A DNA stretch of 64,000 nucleotides from Mycolicibacter heraklionensis (GTDB lineage: Bacteria; Actinomycetota; Actinomycetes; Mycobacteriales; Mycobacteriaceae). Shown piece after piece: positions 50,840 through 60,759 of the stretch. The stretch is from assembly GCF_001021505.1 (NCBI RefSeq), contig NZ_LDPO01000001.1:372001-436000 (forward strand), written 5' to 3'. The notes below the pieces were generated by a model. It did no database searches. It was not told the DNA's origin and saw only the letters and a list, made by a program, of their open reading frames with translations. The translations under genes and the position numbers were made by a program. Positions within the stretch are counted from its first letter, which is position 1, and each line of letters opens with the position of its first letter.

Positions 50840-53736
50840 GACACTCCTGCCAGCGGTCGGGTCGGGGGCTGCGATTCAAGCTCCTGGTCCAATCGCACTC
50901 CCAGGCTGCGCAGCACGTCGAGCACCATGCCGACCACCACCAGATACACGCCCAGATCGAAGAACAACGACGTCACCACGTTGACGTGGCCCAGCACCGG
51001 AAGCGTGAAGCTCAGCACCGCCGAGGACAGCACCGGCGCCCCCAGGAACAGCGATCCCAGCGCCGTGCCTCCGACCAGAGCCAGCCCGACACCCAGGATC
51101 TTGCTGGAGTCCAGGGGCAGCGTCTCGCCGAGTTCGTAACGGCCGCCGGCGAGGTAGCGCAACGCCAGCCCGAGTCCGGCGGCCAGGCCGCCGGCGAAGC
51201 CGCCGCCGGGATAGTTGTGCCCGGCGAACAGGAAGTAGATCGAGACCACCATGATCAGCGGGAAGATGATCCGGGTCGCGACCTCCAGCACCAGCGACCG
51301 CTCATTGGGATCGTGGTAGGCGCTGCCCCGCAGCCAGGTGGTGGACCCGATGGCCGGGCTGTAGGGGGTGGTGATGCCCACGGTCTTGCGCGGGCTGCCG
51401 GCGTCGGCGATCCGTGGCGCCCGGCCGAACCGGCGGTTGCGGAACACCATCGAGGCCACGCCGGTCGCGGCGACCAGCAGCACCGAGATCTCCCCGAGGG
51501 TGTCCCAGGCCCGGACGTCGACCAGCAGCACGTTGACGGTGTTGGCGCCGTGGCCACGGACGTAGGCGGCCTCGGGCAACGCTTCGGACACACCGTCTCG
51601 GGTGCGCGCCGCCATCGCGAAGGCCGCCAGCACGGCGACGCTGACACCGACCGCACCGGCCAGTAGGATGCGCGGCAGCCGGTGGAGCGCCATGGTGGGC
51701 CGCTCCGCTTCCGCCGGCAGCGTGCGCAGCACCAGCACGAAGATCACCATGGTCACGGTTTCGACCAGCAGCTGGGTCAGCGCCAGGTCGGGCGCGCCGT
51801 GGAAGGCGAATGCCGCGGCGCAGCCGTAACCGGTCACCCCGACCATCACCACCGCGGACAGCCGGTTGCGGGCCATGGTCGCGCCGATCCCTCCGGCGAC
51901 CACCAGCACGGCGACCGTCAGTTGCAGCGGCGTATCCCACAGGTGCAGTTCGACCTGATTGCGCGCGCCCAGCGCCAGCGCCGTCAGCGGGAGCACCACC
52001 AGCGTCGTGAAGATCATCGCCTGGTTGATCGGCAGGGAGCCGCGCTGGGTGATCCCGGTCAGCCGTACCGCCGCCACGTCGAGCAGCCGCAGTACGTCGT
52101 CGTAGATCCGGTCGGCCTTGCCCACCGGCAGCCGGCGCAGCCGGGACAGCCGCAGCGGGCCTCGCGCGGTGAAGACACCGGCGCCGACCACCAATACCAA
52201 CGCCGACAGCAACACCGGCAGCCCCACCCCGTGCCACAGCGCCAGGTGATAGCCCGTTCCGCCGGGCATGGTGTCGGCGTAGCTGCGCAAAACGGTGTCG
52301 AGGGTGAGCGCACACAACCCCAGGGCCAGGCTGGTGGCGGCCAGCACCGCCGGCGGCGCCAGGAAAGCCGCGTCGGGGCGGTGCAGGCCCGCCACGGCGG
52401 CGCTCGGCGCGGACCGGCCCTTGCCGGCGAAGCCGCCCCAGATGAACCGCACGCTGTAGATCACGGTGAACATCGAGGCGAGCACGCCGGCGGCCAGCAC
52501 ATACGGACCGGCGGAACCCAGGACCGGGGAATGTGCCTCGGTTCCGAAGATGGTCTCTTTGGCGATGAAGCCCACGAACGGCGGCACTCCGGCCATGCTG
52601 GCGGCGGCCGCGGCGGCGACCAGGAACAGCCCCGGGCAGCGGCGCCCCAACCCGGCCAATTCGCGCAGGTCGCGGGTGCCGGTGGCGTGGTCGATGATCC
52701 CGACCACCATGAACAGCGTCGCCTTGGCCGCCGCGTGCGCGCACATGGCGGTCAACCCGGCCAGCATCAGATCACCGGTACCGGCTCCGACCAGCACGAT
52801 CATCAAGCCCAGCTGGCTGACGGTGCTGTAGGCCAGCAGCAGCTTCAGGTCGTACTCGCGCACCGCCCGCCAGCCCGCCAACAGTGCGGTGGCCAGTCCG
52901 AGAATCACCAGCGTCGGTCGCCACCCGGGCGAATCGGCGAACCCCGGAGCCAGCCTCGCCACCAGATAGATCCCGGCTTTGACCATCGCCGCGGCATGCA
53001 GGTAGGCACTGACCGGTGTCGGTGCCGCCATGGCGCCGGGCAGCCAGAAATGCAGCGGCACAATCGCCGACTTGCTGAGCGCACCGACCAGGATCAGCAG
53101 CACCCCGACGGTGACGACGGTCCCCGACGGCGGATGGGCCACCAGATCCGACAGCAGGTAGCTGCCGGCGGCGTTGCCCAGCATGATGATGCCGACCAGC
53201 ATGGCCAGCCCGCCGGCAGTGGTGACCAGCAATGCCTGGGTGGCGGCCCGGCGGTTGATGGCACGTTCGGCGTAGTGGCCGATCAACAGGAACGACAACA
53301 CTGTCGTCATTTCCCAGAACACGTAGAGCACCAACGCGTTGTCGGCGACCATCAGCCCGAACATGGCTCCGGCGAAGCCGACCATCTTCGCGGCGAAGCT
53401 GGGCAGCCGCGGATCGGTTTCGGTGTGCGACCCGACCGGCCGGAAGTAGGCGGCGCAGTAGAACAAGACCAGGGCGCCGATCCCCAACGCCAGCACGCAC
53501 ATGATCGCGCTGAGCGAATCGAACCGCAGCGCGATGTCCATCGACAGTCCGGGCACCCAGGGCACCGTGACGCGGTGGTCGTCGGCCGGCCCGGTCGGCC
53601 AGTTCGCCACCACCCAGCCCAGCGATACCAGCGGGATCGATCCCAGCGGATAGAACGCCGCCCTGCCCCACCTGCGCACCAACGCTGGTGCCGCAGCCGT
53701 GCCAACAACATGGGCAAGCAGTATCGCCAGCATCAC
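50836..53736 (-). CDS. mnhA: Na+/H+ antiporter fused A and B subunits
   Basis: 966 residues. Residues 1-about 780 are the ND5-like MnhA (LLAYSTVSQLGLMIVLVGAG, GHYAERAINRRAATQALLVT). The last about 150 residues are MnhB (RIIFPLIMVVSIYFLFAGHN, NYPGGGFAGGLAAG). Fusion of A and B is a known actinobacterial form. First gene of mnhAB-C-D-E-F-G, which exports Na+ in exchange for H+ and supports pH and salt tolerance. Confidence 0.92.
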   Translation of the reverse strand: MMLAILLAHVVGTAAAPALVRRWGRAAFYPLGSIPLVSLGWVVANWPTGPADDHRVTVPWVPGLSMDIALRFDSLSAIMCVLALGIGALVLFYCAAYFRPVGSHTETDPRLPSFAAKMVGFAGAMFGLMVADNALVLYVFWEMTTVLSFLLIGHYAERAINRRAATQALLVTTAGGLAMLVGIIMLGNAAGSYLLSDLVAHPPSGTVVTVGVLLILVGALSKSAIVPLHFWLPGAMAAPTPVSAYLHAAAMVKAGIYLVARLAPGFADSPGWRPTLVILGLATALLAGWRAVREYDLKLLLAYSTVSQLGLMIVLVGAGTGDLMLAGLTAMCAHAAAKATLFMVVGIIDHATGTRDLRELAGLGRRCPGLFLVAAAAAASMAGVPPFVGFIAKETIFGTEAHSPVLGSAGPYVLAAGVLASMFTVIYSVRFIWGGFAGKGRSAPSAAVAGLHRPDAAFLAPPAVLAATSLALGLCALTLDTVLRSYADTMPGGTGYHLALWHGVGLPVLLSALVLVVGAGVFTARGPLRLSRLRRLPVGKADRIYDDVLRLLDVAAVRLTGITQRGSLPINQAMIFTTLVVLPLTALALGARNQVELHLWDTPLQLTVAVLVVAGGIGATMARNRLSAVVMVGVTGYGCAAAFAFHGAPDLALTQLLVETVTMVIFVLVLRTLPAEAERPTMALHRLPRILLAGAVGVSVAVLAAFAMAARTRDGVSEALPEAAYVRGHGANTVNVLLVDVRAWDTLGEISVLLVAATGVASMVFRNRRFGRAPRIADAGSPRKTVGITTPYSPAIGSTTWLRGSAYHDPNERSLVLEVATRIIFPLIMVVSIYFLFAGHNYPGGGFAGGLAAGLGLALRYLAGGRYELGETLPLDSSKILGVGLALVGGTALGSLFLGAPVLSSAVLSFTLPVLGHVNVVTSLFFDLGVYLVVVGMVLDVLRSLGVRLDQELESQPPTRPLAGVS

Positions 53737-53940
53737 GCTCCACGGGCCGTTTCGTTTAAGTCGATGCGTTCAGTCGTGGCACTAATCGTGAGGAGACCGC
53801 GGACGCGCCCAGAACACGTCCGCACCCATCTCCCACCACCACTGAAACCAGTCTCTGTGGTGCAGCGGCCGCGCGCCATGGAATGCAACCCCCATTCGGC
53901 GGGGGGTTAAACACCCATGACGATTGAGGGCGGCGCCCCG
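53737..53940. other. Intergenic region between mnhA and the LuxR regulator
   Basis: 204 bp. It carries the upstream sequence of mnhA on the right-hand side of that gene and the terminator of the two-component operon (53887-53908). No gene is seen. Confidence 0.55.
53887..53908 (-). terminator. Hairpin after the two-component operon
   Basis: AACCCCC and GGGGGTT-type arms around a short loop form a stable stem 33 bp after the stop of the response-regulator gene. T-rich flanks are short, but the position fits a transcription terminator for that operon. Confidence 0.6.
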
Positions 53941-54600
53941 TTACGGCTCGATTAACCCGGTCCTGATCGCGTACCGGGTGAGTGCGAGGCGGTCGCGCAG
54001 GCCCAACTTCTGCAGGGTATTGGTCCGGTGGCGGTCGACTGTCTTGGCGCTGATCCCGAGGGTCTTGGCGATTTCTCGCGCCGAGAAGCCCTCGGCGATC
54101 AACTTGAGGACTTCTTCTTCGCGCGGGGTGAGGATGGTTTCCGGCAGCGTAGTGCCGTGCCGCGCCCGATGCAGGTAGTCCCGGATCAGCGCGGTCACCG
54201 CCCCGGCGTACAGAAACGGCTCACCGCGAATCGTCGCCCGGCAGGCCTCGAGCAGGTCGCGGTCGGCCACCGACTTCAAGACGTAGCCCGACGCGCCGGC
54301 TTTGAGGGCTTCGAAGAAGTACTGCTCGTTGTCGTGCATCGACAGCATCAGCACCCGCACGTGCGGATGGTTGCGGTTGATCTCGCGGGCGGCCTGCAAT
54401 CCGGTCATCCGCGGCATTGCGATGTCCAGAATGGCCAGGTCGACGGGGGTTTCCTGCAACGCTGCGAGCGCCTCGGAACCGTCGGCGGCCTCGGCGACGA
54501 CGGACAGGTCGGGCTCGGCGTCCAGGATCATCCGCAGCCCACTGCGCATCAGGGCGTGATCATCGGCGAGCAGGATGCGCGCCGGCTGTGTCGGCATCAT
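53941..54600 (-). CDS. LuxR/NarL-type response regulator
   Basis: 219 residues. Receiver domain with phosphoacceptor D59 (LAILDIAMPRMTG) and C-terminal LuxR HTH (LTPREEEVLKLIAEGFSARE). ATGA-type overlap with the kinase gene upstream on the same strand, so they form a pair. The signal is not evident. Confidence 0.93.
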   Translation of the reverse strand: MMPTQPARILLADDHALMRSGLRMILDAEPDLSVVAEAADGSEALAALQETPVDLAILDIAMPRMTGLQAAREINRNHPHVRVLMLSMHDNEQYFFEALKAGASGYVLKSVADRDLLEACRATIRGEPFLYAGAVTALIRDYLHRARHGTTLPETILTPREEEVLKLIAEGFSAREIAKTLGISAKTVDRHRTNTLQKLGLRDRLALTRYAIRTGLIEP

Positions 54601-55613
54601 GACGGTCCCGTCCCTGATGCTGCCGGTACCACCAGCCGGATTTCGGTGCCCTGCTCGGCTGAGGAGGTGATGGTCAGGGTGCCGTGCACCAGCAGTGCTC
54701 GCTCGCGCATTCCGGTGATTCCGGCTCCTTCGACGTTCAGGCCGCCGGTGCCGTCATCGGAGATCCGCAGTGTCAGCTCTCCTGCCGCATCGACATGCAG
54801 GTCCACCCATACCTTCTGCGCTCCGGAATGCCGGGCGATATTGGTCAAGCTCTCCTGGACGATGCGATAGCACACCAACTCCACGTTGGGGTTGAGTCGT
54901 TCCGCTTGCGGGGCAATGTCTTTGACGACGTCTATGCCGCTCGCCTGGGTGAACTGGTTGCACAGTGCCTGCAGGGCGCTCTGGAGGCCGAGGTCTTCCA
55001 AGGCATCCGGGCGCAGCCGTCGCGCAATGCCGCGCACTTCGTCGAGACTGGCCCGCACGATCTCCTGAGCGTCCGCGAGGTCACCCCGTATTCCTTCCGG
55101 CGCGGCGTCGACGGCGCGCTTGAGGGTGAGCAGGGCCACGGTGAGGGTTTGACCGATCTCGTCGTGCAACTCCCTGGCGATCCGCTGCCGCTCGTTCTCC
55201 TGCGCGACCAGCACCAAGGCGCTCGAGGAGGCGCGTTCGGTCTCCAGCCGGTCCAGCATCGCGTTGAACGACGCCATGAGGTGGTGCAGGTCACCGGCGC
55301 CGGGGTCGTGCACCCGGTCGGTGTGCCGGAGCAGGTCAACCCGTCGCATGGACGCGGCAAGCCGGTCCAGCGGGGCGAGGCTCGACCGCAACAGCAGGGC
55401 ATTGGCGCCCACCACGACGGCGAGTCCCACCATCAGGACCGGGATCTCGGCCAGTCGGACGGGCCCCGAAACGGTGGCCGGTGACATGGCCAGCACCAGG
55501 GTGCCGAAGGTGAAGACCAAACCATTGATCAGGACGACGCGCCGGAACAACCCCCGCGCGGGAGCGCTCGCCCGCCGCCGAAACCGGTCGACGAGCCCTG
55601 TCCAACGGCTCAT
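54597..55613 (-). CDS. Sensor histidine kinase, HisKA_3 type
   Basis: 338 residues if it starts at MSRWTGLVDR (55613); earlier in-frame Met codons reach 55688. Two membrane helices (about 25-44 and 58-77), HAMP (about 80-130), HisKA_3 dimerisation domain with H150 (ELHDEIGQTL), then the HATPase domain. The short periplasmic loop suggests it senses the membrane itself or an intramembrane signal. Confidence 0.9.
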   Translation of the reverse strand: MSRWTGLVDRFRRRASAPARGLFRRVVLINGLVFTFGTLVLAMSPATVSGPVRLAEIPVLMVGLAVVVGANALLLRSSLAPLDRLAASMRRVDLLRHTDRVHDPGAGDLHHLMASFNAMLDRLETERASSSALVLVAQENERQRIARELHDEIGQTLTVALLTLKRAVDAAPEGIRGDLADAQEIVRASLDEVRGIARRLRPDALEDLGLQSALQALCNQFTQASGIDVVKDIAPQAERLNPNVELVCYRIVQESLTNIARHSGAQKVWVDLHVDAAGELTLRISDDGTGGLNVEGAGITGMRERALLVHGTLTITSSAEQGTEIRLVVPAASGTGPS

Positions 55614-55917
55614 ACCACCACCCTGGTCTGCGCGGCACACAATGTCCATACGGGTTGGCGCGGCGTGCGAATGGGTGTCAAACACCATGGCGAGTCACCG
55701 GTTCGGGCTCGGAGAATGGTGGTACGCCCAGCGCATCGTGGGCTTTGGCGCCATGGTCGAGATGTTTGCCGCCCCGGAGTGTCGAGCCCCCTGGTGGAGC
55801 GCCGGGCGAGTTAGATCGACGGATCACACCACCACCGACCCGTGACCGGAGGGATGCAACTGCAATGGACCGCTCTGCCCGAGCGCGGCGTCCCGCTGCA
55901 CCCGGGGTGCACAGCCA
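55614..55917. other. Intergenic region before the PPE gene
   Basis: 304 bp (shorter if the kinase starts upstream). No gene or repeat that I can support. The ribosome site for the PPE gene is not strong. Confidence 0.5.
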
Positions 55918-57276
55918 ATGAATTTCGCGGCGTTGCCGCCGGAAGTCAACTCCGGTCTGATGTACCTCGGCGCCGGCGCAGGGCCGATGCTGGCCGCGGC
56001 GACTGCCTGGAGCGGACTGGCGGCCGAACTACACACGGCGGCAGCAGGTTACGAATCGGTGGTCGCCGAGTTGACCAGCGTGGCATGGACCGGCCCGTCT
56101 TCGGCGGCGATGACGGCCGCGGCTACGCCGTTCGTGGCGTGGTTGAACACCACCGCGACTCAGGCTGAAAAGACTGCCCTGCAAGCCAAAGCGGCGGTGG
56201 CCGCCTACGAGGCCGCGTTCGCCTTGACCGTGCCCCCGCCGGTCATCGCGGCCAACCGCGCCCAGTTGTTGACGTTGTTGGCCACCAATGTGCTGGGCCA
56301 GAATGCCGCGGCGATCGCGGCCACCGAAGCCCAGTACGGCGAAATGTGGGCACAGGACGCCACCGCGATGTACAGCTACTCGGCCCTGTCGACCACCGCC
56401 TCCGAGCTGGAGCCGTTCTCGCCGCCGCCGCAGACCGCCAACCCCGCCGGCCCGCTGAGCCAGAGCGGCGCGCAGGGCGACTCCGCCGGCAACCTCGCAC
56501 AGACGGTGTCGTCACGGCTGGCGTCGGCGCTGTCTGGTCCCGGATCGTCCGACGCCTCGTCGCCGTTGGCGGCCTTGCCGGCGGAGGCCGACATCCCGAC
56601 CGGGCCGTTTGACTGGCTCGGGGTGATCGCCGACGAGCTCGGTGTCGGCGTTGCCCTGCCGTTGTCGATCATCGGTGTCTTCCTGGCGGGCGCGGCGATG
56701 CATTTCGCGGAGCAGGACTCCCAAGAGATCTTCGACACCCAGGATGTGCTCCGCGCCGGCCAGCAACGCATCTTGAACGCTCTGGACCAACTGGGGGTGC
56801 ACGAGGAACTGCCGTCGATCGAAAACCTCCGAGTTCCCCACGAAGCGGTGGTGGTCGCCATGGGCGAGTCGTTCCCGCTCGGGACGCTCTCGACGCCCAT
56901 CAGTTGGGCCGAGGCGGCCCCGGAGATCCGCCATGCCAGTTTCTCGACGCCGCTCAGCGCCGGCACCACGCCCGCTGGGCTGGGAACGGCGTTCGGCCAG
57001 ATGGCCCTGGCCGGCATGGGCGGCAGCGCCTTGGCCGGCGCCATGAACCAGCGCCGCTCGGAGTCCGGGAAGGCGGTTGCGGCCACGGCCTCCTCAGGAT
57101 CGGGCAAGCCGTCGTCGGAGTCGGCGGAACAGACAGCGGTGGCGGCGGCGCATTCCCCGCTGACCTCGGTGGTGGAGCTGGCGGCCGGAATCCGCGAGCT
57201 CGGCGAACTGCACGACGCCGGCTATCTGACCGGCGAGGAGTTCGCCGCGCAGAAGCGCCGGCTGCTGTCCCGGTGA
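55918..57276 (+). CDS. PPE-family protein with C-terminal SHOCT-like element
   Basis: 452 residues. The PPE domain (1-about 175) starts MNFAALPPEVNSGLMYLGAG and contains W at the WxG-like turn (VAWTGPSSAAM). The middle is Ala/Ser/Gly-rich with a membrane-like stretch (LPLSIIGVFLAGAAM). The last about 35 residues (LAAGIRELGELHDAGYLTGE then EFAAQKRRLL) look like a SHOCT domain. No PE gene lies upstream. PPE proteins are exported by ESX systems. Confidence 0.85.
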   Translation: MNFAALPPEVNSGLMYLGAGAGPMLAAATAWSGLAAELHTAAAGYESVVAELTSVAWTGPSSAAMTAAATPFVAWLNTTATQAEKTALQAKAAVAAYEAAFALTVPPPVIAANRAQLLTLLATNVLGQNAAAIAATEAQYGEMWAQDATAMYSYSALSTTASELEPFSPPPQTANPAGPLSQSGAQGDSAGNLAQTVSSRLASALSGPGSSDASSPLAALPAEADIPTGPFDWLGVIADELGVGVALPLSIIGVFLAGAAMHFAEQDSQEIFDTQDVLRAGQQRILNALDQLGVHEELPSIENLRVPHEAVVVAMGESFPLGTLSTPISWAEAAPEIRHASFSTPLSAGTTPAGLGTAFGQMALAGMGGSALAGAMNQRRSESGKAVAATASSGSGKPSSESAEQTAVAAAHSPLTSVVELAAGIRELGELHDAGYLTGEEFAAQKRRLLSR

Positions 57277-57292
57277 CCGCTGGGCGCGCCAC

Positions 57293-59287
57293 CTAACGGC
57301 GGCGCGACCGCAGGTAGTCGCCAACCACCGCCGCGCCGAGTCCGTCGAGTTCGGGCACCACCACCCGGCCCTGCACCCGTCGCGCCACCTGGTCGATGAA
57401 GCGGGCCAGCCCGGGATCGTCGCCGAGCCGGAAGATCGTCACCTGCGCGCCGAGCCGGGCTACGTCGTCGAAGCCCCGCACGGTGTGGGCGATGGTTCGT
57501 GGGTGCGGAGGGTAGTCAAAAAACACCGTAGAACCCGCCCCTGCGCCGTTGAAGTCCTCCAGGTGCGCGGTCGGCTCCCCGTCGGTGACCACCAGCACCA
57601 CCGGCTGGGAGTTCGGGTGACGACGCAGGTGCCGGCTGGCCAAAGCCAGCGCATGGTGCAGATTGGTGCCCTGCTCGTAGACACCCTCCAGACCGGTCAG
57701 CTCCGCGGCGGTCACCGTGCGCGCATAGCGGCCGAAAGCGATGATCTGCAACGCATCCGAACGGAACCGGGTGCTGATCAGGTGGTTCAACGCCAGCGCG
57801 GTGCGCTTCATCGGCAGCCAGCGGTTGTCCATCACCATCGAGAAAGACGTGTCCACCAGCAGCGCAACGGCGGACTGGGTACGGGTCTCGGTCTCGGAGA
57901 CCTCGACGTCGTCAACGCTGATCGACAGGCGACCGCGGGTGACGGCGGTGCCCGGTTCGTGCGGTTCGGCGACTTGCCGCAGCACCGTGTTGGTCAGGGT
58001 GCGGGTGACGTTCCACGGCTCGGTGTCGCCGAACTGCCAGGGCCGGGTCGCCCCGGTCAACTCGCCGGCCGCCCCCGCCCGGCGATGGTCGCGTTCGCCG
58101 CGGCGCCCCGAAAGTTGCCGCGCCACATCGCGTAGCGCGGTTTCGCCGAGCCGGCGCATCGCCTTGGGCGACAGCCGCCACTGCCCGTCGGAGCTGCGGT
58201 CCAGGAACCCTTGGTTGAGCAGCGCACGTTCCAGCTCGGCCAGGGTACGCGCGTCGACGGCGGCCTGGTCGCCGAGTTGGCGGGCCAGCGCGTCGAGGTC
58301 GACGTCGTCCATGCTCGCGCCCGGATACGCCTGCGACAGTTGCTCGGCCAGCTGCTCGAGCTCGGCGATATCGGCCAGGGCCTGGGCGCCCTCCCCCATG
58401 CCGAGGGGGTTGTTGCCGGAGAACTCCGACGAGCCGGACCAGTCCTCACCCGGCCGGGCCGCCTGCAGGTGCGCGTCCAGGCGGCCCAGCGCCTGCTGCA
58501 GTGCCGGGGAGCCGAATGCCTGCTCCGCCAACGCATCCAGCTCGGCGCGCTGCTCGGCGCTCAGGCTGTTGCGGAAGCGCTGCGCGGCCGCGGCACGCTG
58601 GGCCAACGAATCCAGCAACTCCTCGACATTCTGTGGGTTCTCCGGGAAGAACTCGCCATGCTTATCCATGAACTGTTGGAAGTCCTGCGCGGTGTCTTCG
58701 CCGCGAGAGTGCTTGTCCAACAGGTCGTTGAGGTCGTCGAGCATGTCGCTGACCCGTTGCCGGTCGGCGTCGGTGGCGCCTTCCAATGCCTGCTTCATGC
58801 CGGCGAAACGCTGGTCCAGCATTTCTCGGCCGAGCAGGTCCTTGATCTTCTCGTAGGACTCCCGGGCCTCGCCGCTGCGCCAGTTGTAGTCGGACAGCTC
58901 CTGCACCGCTTTGGCCGGCGACGGCGACAGCCCCTCGATCTGCATCTCGGCGAAGCGCGCGTCATCGTCGAGCGCGCGGGCCAGCTCTTTGCGTTCGGCC
59001 AGCACCGCCTCGTCGAGCAGCTTTTTGACCTCGGCCAGGGTTCCGTCTAAGTTGTTGCGGCGCAACAATTCCCGACGCCGCCGTTGCGCCTCGGCGGCCA
59101 GCTGGTCGGCCCCGGTCAGGTTCTTGGTGCCGCGGCGCAGCAGCTCTTGCAGCGCCCGCCGCGGTGACGTCCCCTCCATGACGTCGCGCCCGATCTCCTC
59201 CAGCGCCTCGGCCAGGTCGACCGGCGGCGCCAACGGATCCGGCCCACCGGTGTAGGCCGAATACCGGGAGGCGTGCCGTCTAGCCAT
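57293..59287 (-). CDS. VWA-domain protein (Rv0959-like), chelatase-type partner
   Basis: 664 residues from ATG 59287, overlapping the AAA gene stop by 8 nt. A long helical N-terminal region (coiled, Gln/Glu/Leu-rich) is followed by a C-terminal VWA domain with MIDAS DTSFS (LLVDTSFSMVMD) and VTDGEP. AAA-VWA pairs work as metal-chelatase-like or protein-remodelling machines. Confidence 0.9.
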   Translation of the reverse strand: MARRHASRYSAYTGGPDPLAPPVDLAEALEEIGRDVMEGTSPRRALQELLRRGTKNLTGADQLAAEAQRRRRELLRRNNLDGTLAEVKKLLDEAVLAERKELARALDDDARFAEMQIEGLSPSPAKAVQELSDYNWRSGEARESYEKIKDLLGREMLDQRFAGMKQALEGATDADRQRVSDMLDDLNDLLDKHSRGEDTAQDFQQFMDKHGEFFPENPQNVEELLDSLAQRAAAAQRFRNSLSAEQRAELDALAEQAFGSPALQQALGRLDAHLQAARPGEDWSGSSEFSGNNPLGMGEGAQALADIAELEQLAEQLSQAYPGASMDDVDLDALARQLGDQAAVDARTLAELERALLNQGFLDRSSDGQWRLSPKAMRRLGETALRDVARQLSGRRGERDHRRAGAAGELTGATRPWQFGDTEPWNVTRTLTNTVLRQVAEPHEPGTAVTRGRLSISVDDVEVSETETRTQSAVALLVDTSFSMVMDNRWLPMKRTALALNHLISTRFRSDALQIIAFGRYARTVTAAELTGLEGVYEQGTNLHHALALASRHLRRHPNSQPVVLVVTDGEPTAHLEDFNGAGAGSTVFFDYPPHPRTIAHTVRGFDDVARLGAQVTIFRLGDDPGLARFIDQVARRVQGRVVVPELDGLGAAVVGDYLRSRRR

Positions 59288-60680
59288 AGACGGTTTCGCC
59301 CTCGTCCGACGTCTTATCGATGCGCTTGGCCAAATACAGTGCCTCCAAAGCCAACTCGAGTGCCGCGGCGCGTTCCCCGTCGGACTCCGCACCCAGGCGC
59401 TGCGCGACGGCATCGATCACCGGCAGATCCGGCAGCGCCGCCAGCACCGCTTTGGCCGAAATCCGCTCCCCCGTCGTCACCGTCGCATTCTCGACCGCCG
59501 CCACCAGGGGGCCCACGTCGATCCCACCCAGCGCCCGCGCCGCGGTATCGGCGGTGGCCCGGCGCAGCAGGTGCTCCAGCACCGCCTGTTCACGACCTTC
59601 CTCGCCGGACTCGAATTCCAGCTTGCCGCGCAGCACGTCGACGATCGTGCTCAGGTCCACCACCCGGGCCACCGGATCGGTTTCGCCCAGCACCGCGCCG
59701 CGGTGGCGGGCCGACGCCGCCACCGTCTCCGCGGCGGCGATCGCGAAGCGCGCCGAGACACCGGAGCGCTGATCCACCGAGCGGGACTCGCGCAGGTAGC
59801 GGGCGAAGCGGGCCAGCACGGCCAGCAGATAGTCGGGCACCTGCGCGCTCAGGTGCGCCTCTTGGGCGATCACGCCCACCTCGGCGTCGAGTTCCAGCGG
59901 GTAGTGGGTGCGGATCTCGGCACCGAAGCGGTCCTTGAGCGGGGTGATGATGCGGCCGCGGTTGGTGTAGTCCTCCGGGTTGGCGCTGGCGACCACCAGC
60001 ACGTCCAGCGGCAGCCGCAGCGTGTAGCCGCGCACCTGGATGTCGCGTTCCTCCATCACGTTGAGCATCGCCACCTGGATGCGCTCGGCCAGGTCAGGCA
60101 GTTCGTTGACGGCGACGACGCCGCGGTGCGCCCGCGGGATCAGCCCGTAGGCGATGGTCTCGGGGTCGCCCAGACTGCGCCCCTCGGCCACCTTGATCGG
60201 GTCGATGTCGCCGACCAGGTCGGCGACGCTGGTGTCGGGGGTGGCCAGCTTCTCGGTGTAGCGCTCGCTGCGGTGCCGCCACGCCACCGGCAGGTCGTCG
60301 CCGAGTTCGGCGGCCCGTCGAATCGACTCGGGCGTGATCGGCGAATACGGGTGCTCACCGAGCTCGGCGCCGGCGATCACCGGTGTCCACTCGTCGAGCA
60401 ATCCGGTCAGCGCTCGCAGCAGCCGGGTCTTGCCCTGGCCGCGTTCGCCGAGCAGCACGATGTCGTGACCGGCGATCAGCGCGCGCTCGAGTTGCGGCAG
60501 CACGGTCTCCTCGAACCCGAAGATGCCGGGCCAGATGGCCGCGGCGTCGTCACCGTCGCCGAGCCGGGCCAACAGGTTCTCGGCGATCTCCTGTTTGACC
60601 CCCCTTTCCCGGTGGCCGGCAGCACGCAGCTCACCGAGAGTCTTGGGCAGATCGTGCGGGGCATTCGGCGCGGTCACCAC
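59280..60680 (-). CDS. AAA+ ATPase, magnesium-chelatase ChlI-like (Rv0958-like)
   Basis: 466 residues from GTG 60680 (a second GTG follows directly). Walker A GERGQGKT at 78-85; Walker B region VVAVNELPDL, with Asn where Asp is usual; VVASANPEDYTNRGRII sensor region. It pairs with the VWA protein downstream. No cobalt- or magnesium-chelatase biosynthesis genes are nearby, so a MoxR/ChlI-type chaperone role is likely. Confidence 0.9.
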   Translation of the reverse strand: MVTAPNAPHDLPKTLGELRAAGHRERGVKQEIAENLLARLGDGDDAAAIWPGIFGFEETVLPQLERALIAGHDIVLLGERGQGKTRLLRALTGLLDEWTPVIAGAELGEHPYSPITPESIRRAAELGDDLPVAWRHRSERYTEKLATPDTSVADLVGDIDPIKVAEGRSLGDPETIAYGLIPRAHRGVVAVNELPDLAERIQVAMLNVMEERDIQVRGYTLRLPLDVLVVASANPEDYTNRGRIITPLKDRFGAEIRTHYPLELDAEVGVIAQEAHLSAQVPDYLLAVLARFARYLRESRSVDQRSGVSARFAIAAAETVAASARHRGAVLGETDPVARVVDLSTIVDVLRGKLEFESGEEGREQAVLEHLLRRATADTAARALGGIDVGPLVAAVENATVTTGERISAKAVLAALPDLPVIDAVAQRLGAESDGERAAALELALEALYLAKRIDKTSDEGETVYG

Positions 60681-60759
60681 TCCACGCTACGACGGGTCTG
60701 ATGGTCCGTCACGATGTCCTGCGTTTATCGGCCACCCAATACCCGATACCCTGGGTACT

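Noticed and set aside
51682..53910. 742-codon plus-strand open frame
   Set aside because: It lies antisense to the fused mnhAB gene and has the His/Gln/Arg-rich composition of a GC-rich shadow frame.
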